64,000 nucleotides of DNA from Amaranthus tricolor. Taxonomy: Eukaryota > Streptophyta > Magnoliopsida > Caryophyllales > Amaranthaceae. The position numbers were made by a program, and so were the translations under genes. Shown one piece after another: positions 46,140-57,883 of this stretch (positions within the stretch are counted from its first letter, which is position 1; every line of letters starts with the position of its first letter). A model generated the notes under the pieces. The model did not search any database. It was not told the origin of the DNA and saw nothing but the letters and a program-made list of their open reading frames with translations. Location: positions 30,502,757-30,566,756 of the forward strand of contig NC_080048.1 in NCBI RefSeq assembly GCF_026212465.1, given 5' to 3'.

Positions 46140-46903
46140 TGATATTATTAGGCCGTGACAATTCGTCACATAATTTTCACCGTGGCCCACTCGTGTGGAC
46201 ACGGGACACCCGTGGGCTTGAGCCTACAAATCCACGAGTCAAGAGCGTTGACTTGCACATACACTTGGTGAGGTTCATTATTTCCCAAAATCATATGGTA
46301 GTAGGAAGATTAGCTCACCCACTATATATGCAAGTCAACAACCCACTATTTTATCGATGTGGGATCTTGTCTCACATATGAAGTATTTCCAACACTCCCC
46401 CTCACATGTGAGCCACATCATATCAGGAACCACCTTCGGCTCTGATACCATTTTGTATAATTGTTGTAGTTTAATTTTTTAGAGAGTTGGATTGTGGATA
46501 GGTTTTCTGTGGGGTTTGGTTTATTGAGTTTCTGGAACATTCGAAGCATTTGTTCCATTTGTTCCATGGTAAACAGTTGGTTTTGTATTGTTTCATTTAC
46601 TGATTCAGCCATTGCAGGTAAGGGTAGATGATGAGTAATGGGCGGTTTATCAGAGTTTTTCCGGATCTAAACCGTTCGGCTCTGATACCATGAAAATTAT
46701 AGGAGCGGAAGGTTTCTAGTAATTTCAGTCTTATTCATCAATGGGTAAACAACCCTCCAATATATACATCAACTTAGGGAACTAAGTAAGGAAACAAGAT
46801 AATCTCTATGATATTGTACATAATTAGGAGAATAAAATTATCTAGAAAATCCTATAGAATATACAAGAATATATTTAGGAGATATTTCTACAGATATTGA
46901 TCA
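46140..46903 (-). mobile_element. Chimeric Copia derivative with two different LTRs
   Basis: Right LTR-like unit 46691-46903 (minus strand TGATCAATATC...TATAATTTTCA) is followed by TGGTATCAGAGCC, a short leader and gag start MAESVNETIQNQLF. The gag codons for TKWYQS read straight into a second TGGTATCAGAGCC with another leader and a purine tract TGAGGGGGAG (46404-46395). A different LTR-like unit follows, 46140-46394 (minus strand TGTTGGAAATAC...AATATCA). The two LTRs do not match. The simplest explanation is template switching or recombination at the shared TGGTAT word between gag of one element and the primer site of another. Confidence 0.6.
46418..46612 (-). pseudogene. Copia gag N-terminal fragment fused to a primer-binding site
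   Basis: Starts MAESVNETIQNQLFTMEQME, then LSKKLNYNNYTKWYQS, the usual Copia gag N-terminal motif (LNYxNYTKW). Its last codons are supplied by the TGGTATCAGAGCC primer-site sequence, and a stop follows 8 residues later. Confidence 0.75.
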
Positions 46904-47063
46904 CCCAAAACTAATGAATTCATCTTGTTCTTCTAAGTTTTCAAACCCTAAACTCAAATCTAGGGGTGCAGTTTATGGAGGAATAAAAATATTGAATTAT
47001 TAATTTATACCTTTTTCGATTATTGATTGAAAATATGCTGATAATGTTGTATATGTCTTGAAG

Positions 47064-47298
47064 GTATGTTAGGGATCTCTTAAATCATATGTCCCCTTAT
47101 CTTCTGGATTTATCAGGCAAACATAACCTCAAGAATATCTCTCAGCATCCAGAGATTATCATGGTGATAAGTGACTTGTTGGAGTGATTACGAGGAGCTA
47201 TTAGTGCTTCTGAACCTCGGACACAAAAGGCAATTTATGAGATGGGAATTTCTGTGAAGAATCCTATAATAACCTTTCTTGAAGTTTACAAGAATGAG
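47064..47298 (+). pseudogene. Captured exon of a host gene, possibly exportin-4-like
   Basis: An open block preceded by an AG acceptor (CTTGAAG) and ending at a GT donor (AATGAG|GTAATA). It encodes YVRDLLNHMSPYLLDLSG, then HNLKNISQHPEIIMVISDLL, a TGA, LRGAISASEPRTQKAIYEMG and FLEVYKNE. The amphipathic-helix pattern suggests HEAT repeats. My recollection is that SEPRTQ...MG...N....FLEVYK resembles plant exportin-4, a nuclear export receptor, but this is not verified. The TGA falls where CGA (Arg) would restore the reading. It lies between the Mutator-type inverted repeats, so it is a captured fragment, not a gene. Confidence 0.55.
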
Positions 47299-47407
47299 GT
47301 AATATAATCACTGTGGTCCAGTATTCTGTAATTCAAGCTTTTTATTCTTGGTTAAGGGTGAAAAACCAATAATATTAGCCCATCAATAGAGGATCAATAT
47401 TATATGT

Positions 47408-47726
47408 TGCAGGAATTTGAAGATTTTGAAGGTTTAGTTTCAATTTGATTTTTTTTTTTAAGAAGTTAGGGTTCATCAATAGAGGAGTAATAAGGAAGAA
47501 GAAGAAAGAAGGGATTAATTGATGAAGGAGATTGGTTATTTTTGAAGAGTTCAGTAAAAAAAAAAAGGAAAAAAAATAAAGGGGATGCTTGCTGCTACCG
47601 GTTACCAGGGGGTTGGGTATGTTTTGAAAAAATTAGGAGAATAGTTGGGTTATTAAAAAATAATTGATAGTGGGGATTAATTTTGGCCAACGAGTGATAG
47701 TTGGGATTAATTTCAGCCAATTTTCC
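47408..47726 (-). repeat. Pack-MULE right inverted repeat
   Basis: Reverse complement of 45810-46131 with scattered differences and small indels. Confidence 0.85.
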
Positions 47727-47736
47727 TTTTTTTTTA

Positions 47737-48501
47737 TTAGAAGACATGGTAGCAGTGGCCTACTTTTCCCAGGTTCATCCCTAGAAGCATGTTATTATGG
47801 TTATACAGGAGGTTGTGCCTCCGTGACTTCAGTCACCTCCTCCTCAATGGCATCCCCAATGGATACCAATGCTAATGATATTGTTTGGTATGGTTTTTTG
47901 ATAATCCTTACCGCTACCAAAAGGAAACTGTTTCCATTACCTTGTTACTGCTTAAATTGTTGCAGAATCAGTACCATTACCTTTCTTTCTCTCCCTCAAA
48001 CTTAATAATTAACATTTATCTACTCATTTCTTTCAATTCATAAAATTTGCTGATATTTTTGTTCTTCTTCAAGTGCTCATAACTTGATTTTCATCATTTT
48101 TGTCAAAAATTTGTGGTTAATTTGCAGAAAATTTTTGCAGAAATGTAATAAGGGTATAAAATTTGAAAATTCGTGGTTAATTTGCAGAGAATTTAAAAGA
48201 AAAACGCAATTTCATCTGTTTTTTTCTTTTACCATCATTCTATGTGATGGTTAGTGACGTAGTACTTTGATTTTGGTGGTGGCTTTGATGAGGTTGGTGG
48301 CTTTCATGGGGCTGCTGGCTATGGTTTAAGGAGAGAGAAAAATGTAAAATTAAGAATTGTTTTTCTTTCTATAAAAACAATGCTATAATAGAGATCAAAC
48401 TACGTGTTTCAATCTCTAATATCACCAAGATCGAATGTATGAAGTCTTGTGACAAACAAATTACACTATCAATGATATCGATGTTTGTAGAAGATAATAA
48501 T
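47737..48501. other. Intergenic spacer before the CACTA element
   Basis: No supported gene. Two 20-base near-copies (AAATTTGTGGTTAATTTGCA / AAATTCGTGGTTAATTTGCA, 48106 and 48168) are the only local repeat seen. Confidence 0.5.
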
Positions 48502-48529
48502 CACTAGTGGAAAAAAACATATTTGTTGT

Positions 48530-48775
48530 TTATCATTTGCTGCGGTTATTGTATATACGCAACAATAAATAGGAAAAAGAATAAGAAAAAAAAACCATTA
48601 ATTGTTGCGGTTTTAGTACCTAACCGCAGCAAATAATCAATTGCAAGATTAATTACTGGGGTTATGCTTGTGACCGCAGCAAATAACCCCTCAATTGCTG
48701 CGGTTATGCTTATGACCGCAGCAAATAACCCACTCAATTGCTGCGGTTTATCCCTTTGACCGCAGCAAATAACAT
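48530..48775. repeat. CACTA subterminal palindromes (TGCTGCGGTTA)
   Basis: Alternating TTGCTGCGGTTAT and TGACCGCAGCAAATAA, four pairs, each able to form a hairpin with a short AT loop. Another half-cluster is at 49866-49925 (ACCGCAGCAAATAAGCAG). Subterminal arrays of this type bind the CACTA-encoded TNPA-like protein in maize Spm; the same role is inferred here. Confidence 0.88.
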
Positions 48776-48779
48776 ATAT

Positions 48780-49951
48780 TAAAATGGCGCCCAGCTTTTT
48801 AACGTTTATATTTTCATAGGACGAACCCTTAAGCTTTTGTTTCATTACCACAAACGAACACACGCACGACGAACACAGCGTTGATCTTCTCCATACTCAA
48901 ACTTCAAACTTCTACTGTTCTTGTTAGTTCATCATCAAACTTCATCATCTGCTCTTCATCAAACTTCATCAAACTTCATCATCTTCTCCATTGAAAAAAT
49001 GCTTCACAAAAGTAACGTACAACAGTTCGTTTCTTCAAAGTCGTTCTTCATCTTCATCTGCAAACTTAGGTCTTGTTCATCTTCAAAACCCACGACATTA
49101 AGGTATTTTTTCTCCTTTTAATTTGTTAAGCATTTAAGTTTTGCAAGATATTCATGAAAAAGCTTTTGGTGTCAGTTTTTCCTTTCAATGAATATATTTC
49201 CTCATTTTCATTCTAAGAGACTTCTAAGTGAGACTGGCTGGGACATCTTTTTTGTGCGACCTCTTTTATGTTGAGTAATGTTTTAAAAGGAAAGTGAAGA
49301 AACATAATAATGGAAACTGGAAATTCTGTGTTCTTTGATATCTCCCTCTAATGGGATCAAATTTCAGTGCAATTTGCTTGTGGTAATTGTATCACATTGT
49401 CCGGGAAAAGCTTTGATTTAAAATTTGATTGCTTAATATATGTATTCCTCTACATTTATATGCTTTCATAGTATTAATGCCTTCTAATAATTTATCTCTA
49501 ATTGTTTGTTTAACAACATGATTTGTGCAACGATTCAAACTATTATATAAGATTTTGTTTTGAAGAGAATTTCAGAGATCAGTGATTATGAGTCAAGAAA
49601 AATGTTTTTGCTCTTGTCCTCCTTGTCCTTGGAAGCATGGTTGTGGATATCAGAACTGATGGATCAATTATTTACTATTGGAAAACCATATTTTTATTTA
49701 ATTTGCGACTAAAACGAATGAAATTTTCTGAAATGATGGTATGAATTAGATTAGTAAATAATATAGGTTTAGAACTTAGAAGTGCATGCTAAGATAGGAT
49801 AAAACAGGAAATAATTAATGTTTAACAATGGCAAAGCCATACTTGTGAGTATCATCATTTGCATTATTAGTACCTAACCGCAGCAAATAAGCAGTTGCAA
49901 GATTAATTACTGCAGTTATGTTTGTTAGAAATAAGTATATATATTTAAAAG
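48780..49951. other. CACTA 5' region (promoter, leader, probable intron)
   Basis: Contains short repeats of CATCAAACTTCATCATCT (48920-48985), then AT-rich sequence up to the acceptor AATTAG|G just before the TNP2 start. No protein supported. The region 49866-49925 repeats the subterminal motif. Confidence 0.5.
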
Positions 49952-49996
49952 TTGTGTATTAATTTTGTTTTGAATCAATTAATCACACTAATTAGG

Positions 49997-52900
49997 ATGA
50001 CAAAAGATCGTTCTTGGATGTATGGAAGCATTGAATCGTCGGAATTTATTGATGGCGTATTAGAACTTTGTAGTATTGCGGTTGAACATCAAGCTAGGAC
50101 GGGGGGAGTTGGTTTTTATTGCCCATGTGTCATTTGTGGCAATGTATCAAAGGTAGATAGTGTTGATATACTTAGGGAGCACATACTTCGACGTAGGTTT
50201 AGGCCTGAATATCATGTTTGGGTTTGGCATGGTGAGGAGGGAGTTTACAAAGAGAAAAGTGTTGTTGAGGACGTCAATAATGTGGCCGATGTCAATGAGG
50301 ATGTAGTAGATCTAGTTGATGGGTATGAGACAGATGAAGAGAATGTCGATGAGGATGTGGATCGTGTTGATGAGATGATGGAGGGAGTCGAGGATGAGTT
50401 AGGAAAACGTCCTCGTTTTTTTGACTTGTTAACAGAGGCTTCTCAAAAGCCTTTGTACCCTGGATGTACAAAGTTCACCAAACTAACAGCAGTGTTGACA
50501 ATTTTCAGCATTAAGTCAAAGTTCAACTGGAGTGACGCTAGTTTCACGATGTTATTAGAAGCGTTAGGTGAGATGCTTCCTGAGGGAAATGAACTTCCAA
50601 AGTCGACATATTATGCCAAAAAGCTCATGTGTCCTTTCGGCTTAGAGTACCAGAAGATTCATGCATGTCCGAATGATTGTGTGTTGTATCGGAATGAAAA
50701 CGAGAACTTAGAAGAGTGTCCTAGGTGTGGGTTATCGCGTTACAAGCGTAAAGGGGCTCTGGATGCTAAAGGGCCCCCGGCTAAGGTATTGTGGTATCTT
50801 CCAATAATACCTAGATTCAAACGCTTGTTTTATATAAAGAAAGATGCGTTAAATTTGAGATGGCATGCAGATAGGGTGAAGAAAGGTCACTTGCTCACAC
50901 ATCCATCTAATTCTCCGGAGTGGAAGAGTATTGATAGGTTGCATAAAACTTTTGGGGATGAGGTTCGTAATTTAAGGCTCGGACTGTGTACGGATGGAAT
51001 GAACCCATTCGGCAATCTTAGTTCTCAACATAGTACTTGGCCGGTACTTTTAGTGATCTATAATTTGCCACCTTGGTTGTGTATGAAGCGTAAGTACATT
51101 ATGCTTTCGCTTCTTATCTCGGGTCCTAAACAACCTGGCAATGACATAGATGTATATCTTGCACCTCTCGTTGAGGATTTGAGAAAGATGTGGGATGAAG
51201 GCGGTTCAGTGTTTGATGCATATGCTAATGAGGAGTTCACCTTGCGTGCAATGCTTTTATGCACCGTTAATGATTTTCCGGCATATGGAAACTTATCGGG
51301 TTATAAGAACAAAGGGAAGAAAGCATGCCCAATATGTATCGATGACATGGAATCCGCGTGGATTCCTAAGTGCAAACACGTATTCATCCACCATCGAAAG
51401 TTCCTCCCACGAGACCACCAATATCGTAAGAAGAAGAAGCATTTCAACGGGGAGGTTAAGGACCGTGTAGCTCGTCGACCGTTGACCGGTTATGAGGTTT
51501 ATGAACAGGTTAAGGGAGTTGAGACTGTATTTGGTAAAACGGGGCAAGTGCAAGGGGGTGAAGACCAATTATGGGAAAAAGAATCAATCTTTTGGAGGCT
51601 TCCATACTGGAGAGATCTACAGGTTAGGCATTGTCTTGACGTTATGCATATAGAGAAAAATGTATGCGATGCCATACTCGGGACTATCATGAACATTTCG
51701 GGTAAGACAAAGGATGTTAGGGCCGTGCGAGATTGGTTTGAATGTAAGGGTCTTCGTCCAGAGTTGTGGGCACATGTTAAGGTGAGTAAGAAAAGAAATA
51801 GAGCTGATGAAGTTAGTGGCAGTAAGAAGAAGATGAGTAATGACAAAGTTTATTTGCCTCCAACTTGCTACACATTGTCCAAAGCAGAGAAGCGGACATT
51901 TTGTGAGTGTTTGTATGGCATTAAGGTTCCGTCTGGGTAATCATCCAACATGAAGAGATTTGTGAGCCTAAATGGTGAGCTGAAGTTAGGAAGCATGAAA
52001 TCTCATGATTGCCATGTAATGATGCAAGTGTTCTTACCAATTGCAATCCGTGGAATACTGCCAAAACATGTGAGATATGCTATTACCGAGCTATGTTCGT
52101 TCTTCAACACAATTTGTAGTAAAGTTCTTGATCCCTTTAAACTTGATGCACTTCAACTCGACGTGATTGTAACTTTATGCAAGTTTGAGATGTATTTTCC
52201 ACCTTCTTTCTTTGACATAATGGTCCATCTTATTGTCCATCTCGTTCGTGAGATCAAGCTTTTGGGTCCAGTTTTTTTAAGGTGGTGTTATCCTTTTGAA
52301 AGACACATGGGTGTTTTACAAAACAAGGTAAGGAATCCAGCACAACCCGAGGGGAGTATGATTCAAGGCACTGTGAGCGATGAGATTAGTAACTTTATAG
52401 CCGAGTATTTGGCCATGGCAAAGCCTATAGGCTTGAGGGAAAAGGAACAATTGGCTCCAAATCGGTCACACCTCCTCGAGACAGCCTTTTACAAGCACAC
52501 TTGTATGTGTTGCATCATATTCCGGAAGTTCATCCTTTTTTGAGTGAGCATCTTGATACATTGCGCGCAAAACATCCTTCTAAAGGGGATAGGGCATTGA
52601 TGCAGTTGCATAACAAGACGTTTATTAATTGGTTTCATAATCGAGTAATATGCGAAAAACTCAAGGGTGTATCCGAAATTGTTAAGTGGTTAGCTTTTGT
52701 TCCGCGTGATGAAGTCAAAAAATATGAGGGTTACGATGTCAATGGGTTCACATTTTGGACTGAGGGTCAAGACAAGATGTCATCTTATCTACAGAATAGC
52801 AGGGTTCTATTTTGGCGTCATCTACATTTTACGCGAGTGCCAAGGATCAAGCGCCGGTTGATGCTAAATTGGTATATTACGGGAGGGTACATGAAATATA

Positions 52901-53288
52901 GGAGCTTGACTACTCTACTTTCAATATTGGTCTTTTCAAATGTAAGTGGGTAGATAATAATCGACGATGCATAAAAAATGACGACCCTTGTGGATTCACT
53001 CTTGTAGACTTAGCTCGTTTGCGTGATAGTGAGGAGCCATTCATACTAGCCACACAAGCCAAGCAAGTATTCTACATTGTAGACCCGTCTGATAAAAAAT
53101 GGTCTATTGTTGTACCGGGAAAAAGAAGCATCCTTGGTATAGGTGATGTTGAGGATAAGGAAGAATATGAAGCTTTTGAAGACTCCCCTCTCTTTATCAA
53201 TCCAAAATTAGTGGATCAAGATGATGTAGATTATGTAGATGTTGGTTATATGCGTGTAGATCACACGGAAGGAATACATTTGAATTAA
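49997..53288 (+). pseudogene. TNP2-like CACTA transposase, broken
   Basis: Preferred start MTKDRSWMYGSIESSEFI at 49997, matching the family N-terminus; the frame is open from 49952. It contains CPCVICGN, an acidic hinge (50270-50400), then the Transposase_21 core: CPNDCVLYRNE, CPRCGLSRYKRK, VLWYLPIIPRFKRLF, LCTDGMNPFGN, LVIYNLPPWLCMK, CPICIDD, LRHCLDVMHIEKNVCD-like VRHCLDVMHIEKNVCDAILG. A TAA at 51938 stands where the family has Tyr in PSGYSSN. The same frame then gives the DUF4218 region HDCHVMMQVFLPIAIRG and PVFLRWCYPFERHMG. A frameshift near 52500 leads to the next block (SEIVKWLAFVPRDEV), and DUF4216 follows (LVYYGRVHEI, TAG, ELDYSTFNIGLFKCKWVD) to 53288. Stops and shifts make it non-functional. 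Confidence 0.93.
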
Positions 53289-53492
53289 ATGATTCACAAG
53301 GTATGAATTTAAAGCTTTTTAAAGTTTTTTTGGCACTTGATTTGTTTTGCATGAAACATTGCACAGAACACTATTTGTTATATATTATTGTGTTGAACGT
53401 ATTAGAATTGTAAATCATAGTCATATTCTTAATATTACTTAGTTTATGTTCTAATATATTTGTATTCATACTCTTTCAGGTACTAATATACA

Positions 53493-55003
53493 ATGCATCT
53501 ATTCCGAAACGAAATTGTCCCCGAGATTGAGACCTCGGATAATGAGCATCGTAGTTACGACAGTGAAGAGGACCAAATTGTGAGATACGAGCGTATGGTT
53601 GAAGACGCTCCACCAATTGATGATGATTATGACACTGAAGACGCCCCACCAACGGATGCTCCCACTACCACTAAGAAAAGAAAAGGGCGAGGTCCTACGA
53701 AAAACCTCAAAGTCACAGAACCCATGCATTTGGAATACAATGCATTGGGTCAACCCTGCGGAAAATGGCGTAAGCAATATGGAAAACAAGTGGGTCTATG
53801 TATCCGCAAGATTTCCATATTGCACGCATGGAACGAGGTTACAGAGGGTCTGAAGAACTCTCTATGGAATGATACTGTGGTAAGCAACTTTACTATTTTT
53901 ACTCATTTAGTTTCATTTTAAAATTAATTTAATTGATAGTAATAAATATAACTATTTTTTGTAGAATCTTTTCCACATCGAGAGCGATGAGGACAAGAAG
54001 AATGTGTTTCTTTCAGCTGTTGCTGAAAGATTCAGAGATTTCAAATCCAAGCTAGTAACTGGCTGGATTACGAAGAGCCGTGCCTGTACGACCAAAAAGG
54101 TCAAAACGGGAAACGAAGGTGGAGAGCAAGCACCTTCGAAGATGCCCTACAAAATATGGGGTCACATATCGAAGAGGGATTGGGAGGCCTTTGTTGCCAA
54201 AAGAACAACTCCCATAGAAGTTGTAAGTATTTCATATTATATTATAATTTTTTGATTTAAATTTACCTTTTTTGCTTCAGTCATTAAACTAATACATGAC
54301 ATTTGATTTCCATTGATTAATTAGGAAAATCGTGGTAAAGCTTCTGATTCTGCAAGCAAAAGGAAGTTTTACCATCGCTTGGGCCAGAAAACGTACGATG
54401 AGGTCCGAAAAGAGTGGGTGGATGCGGGTTTATACCCCAATCAAAGTTCATCCACGCCCTCATCTACGACTACCTCCGCATCCGTAAATACTCCTGCTGG
54501 AGATCGGGTGCGTGATTGGTATTGCGGGCTTCATTCCCGAGATGCAAGTGGTAAATTTACCATTGCTGATGCTGTGGTGAGTTTTGAAATTATTAAGTAT
54601 ATTCTTGATTTGCTTTGTATTCTTTGGCTTTGATTTACTTATACTAATTGCTATATATTTTACTTTTTATTTGAACATATGGGAGTTCACGCCAAGAGGC
54701 AATGTTGACGCATTGCATATGGTCTTAGGGAAAGACCACAGTGGGCGGGTAGTCGGAAAAGGAGGAAGGACGCTGTGGGATGAAGTAGCGACCCTCCGAG
54801 CAGAGATTATGAAGGACGTTCTCGCCAAACTGGCTGCCGTGTTGCAGAAGATGGGAGCACCCGTTGTTGACTTGGCAAACCTGATTGTCGAGGATCAGCA
54901 AAGTCAATATGGGGATCCTAATGCTTTGGTCGAGCCAACACCCGAGCCAATTACTAACAAAATTTTCTTATTCGTGAGTTTAGTGCGGCTTACGAGGAGT
55001 TAA
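53493..55003 (+). CDS. Second CACTA transposase gene (Transposase_24 / Ptta type), spliced
   Basis: At least four exons with GT..AG introns: 53493-53879 (MHLFRNEIVPEIETSDN; KRKGRGPTKNLK; LEYNALGQPCGKWRKQYG), about 53965-54221 (SAVAERFRDFKSKL; MPYKIWGHISKRDWEAFVAK), about 54325-54576 (KFYHRLGQKTYDEVRKEWV; acidic/Ser/Thr-rich end) and about 54683-55003 (EFTPRGNVDALHMVLGKDHS; RTLWDEVATLRAEIMKDVLA). The GRGPTK motif and NALGQP are typical of the plant En/Spm Transposase_24 (TNPA-like) family, which binds subterminal repeats. The last exon's end is uncertain because a later fragment (55072-55377) may also belong to it. No stop inside the chosen exons was seen, but expression is unknown. Confidence 0.75.
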
Positions 55004-55071
55004 ATTCTTGCGAACCTCCAATAAAAATTGGATGATTTTGTCCTGAGTCGATTTCGGATACTAAATGTGTA

Positions 55072-55377
55072 AATGATCCAGATGACGTCAAAGCATACAT
55101 TCAGACTGCTTTGACTAATTCCCTTGCATCTAAACACACGTTCATTCTGGCTCCATATACAGAAGAGTAAGTTTTATTTTTGAAATTGAACTTATCTTTT
55201 GATTTTTAAAGTCACCTAATCTCTAATTTGTTGATTTTAAATTTGCGTTTGTAGTTTGCATTGGATACTTTTGGTCAAATGTCCTTTAACGAACACTGTG
55301 CACGTCTTCGACTCATTACAAGAACCTCAAATCCTGCCTCGCAACACAAAATTCAAAGCGTTGTTGAATGCGTACGT
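55072..55377 (+). pseudogene. Ulp1-type (C48) protease fragment of the CACTA element
   Basis: Block 1 gives DDVKAYIQTALTNSLASKH then FILAPYTEE, ending at a GTAAG donor. After an intron, block 2 gives LHWILLVKCPLTNTVHVFDS and LQEPQILPRN. His in LHW and Asp in FDS match the catalytic His and Asp of Ulp1/SUMO-protease domains common in plant CACTA and MULE elements. The catalytic Cys lies further on and is lost where the TA tract and the retrotransposon begin. Confidence 0.65.
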
Positions 55378-55412
55378 AATATTAATTATTTTACCAATTT
55401 GATTTAATTAAG

Positions 55413-57065
<1,653 letters not shown>

Positions 57066-57883
57066 AATTCCCCCTTTTTGATGATGGCAAACTTTATAAA
57101 CAAACTTAAGTGAAATAGAGTAAAACAAAATTCATAGAGCATACTAGAGATTAAAGTAACTCTAATTAACTTAGCAAATCAACTTGTTAGAATATAATTT
57201 ACCAAGCATTCATAAACGAACAGTTTACTCTAAAATATCAAATATTTTTCAAAAGTTTTCAAAATTAATTAACTTAAAACTTAAATGAAATAAACTAAGT
57301 TAAACGGAAATAGATAAAGACTAACATAACATAATAACCTAATATAATAAAACTATAATAAACCTAATAATAATAATAAACATAATTAATTAAACAAAAC
57401 TAATATAAAACATAAAAAAAACATAAAACACACATTGTTAGATAATTTCAACAGAAAGATCATCTTGAGAAACAAAATATAAGTATAAACACAGCAGCCC
57501 ATCGCACATATAGCATTCATAAGAATCAATATAAATCAACAAGATATGTAACTGTGTATTCACTGCCCTTGTTAAGTTTGTGCATAATCTTCCCCCTTTT
57601 GTCATCAATCAAAAAGAATTGGGAGTTATCAAATCTCAGCACAAATCATATAGAATTGTTAGTGATGAAAACAACAAACAACAATAATAAAAGCAAGTGC
57701 TATGAACAATAATTAAACCTGCATAGAGTTAATTGTCACAGACCATGAAAATAAAAAAACAAAGAAAAGTAGCAATTGTTCAAAGTTACAACAACCATGT
57801 ACCTCAGATGGTACAAGGCAAAAAAATGAAATTGTTTGTTAAGTCATACAGCCAACAAATCATTAAATTTTTGAGCAGAGGGA
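57066..57883 (-). other. 3' untranslated region and polypurine tract of copy B
   Basis: The minus strand ends with the purine tract AAAAAGGGGGAATT (57079-57066) adjoining the LTR. A second tract AAAAGGGGGAAGA lies near 57602. The rest is A-rich and non-coding. Confidence 0.75.

Larger units (their letters stand above)
45810..47726. mobile_element. Pack-MULE-like element with about 320-bp inverted repeats
   Basis: Ends GGAAAACTGGCTGAAATTAA and TTAATTTCAGCCAATTTTCC are inverted to each other. They are flanked by a 10-base direct repeat of nine T and one A (45800-45809, 47727-47736), consistent with a 9-10 bp Mutator-type duplication. The arms stay alignable for about 320 bp. No transposase is encoded. 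Between the arms are a chimeric Copia derivative (46140-46903) and one exon of a host gene (47064-47298). This is the composition of a Pack-MULE. The T-rich target makes the duplication less decisive than a mixed sequence would. Confidence 0.78.

Noticed and set aside
46121..46381. An 86-residue plus-strand frame
   Set aside because: Lies within the LTR-like unit 46140-46394 and has no family resemblance.
48546..48863. Minus-strand frame across the CACTA subterminal repeats
   Set aside because: Repeats of AAVISIT-like residues come from the palindromes, not from a gene.
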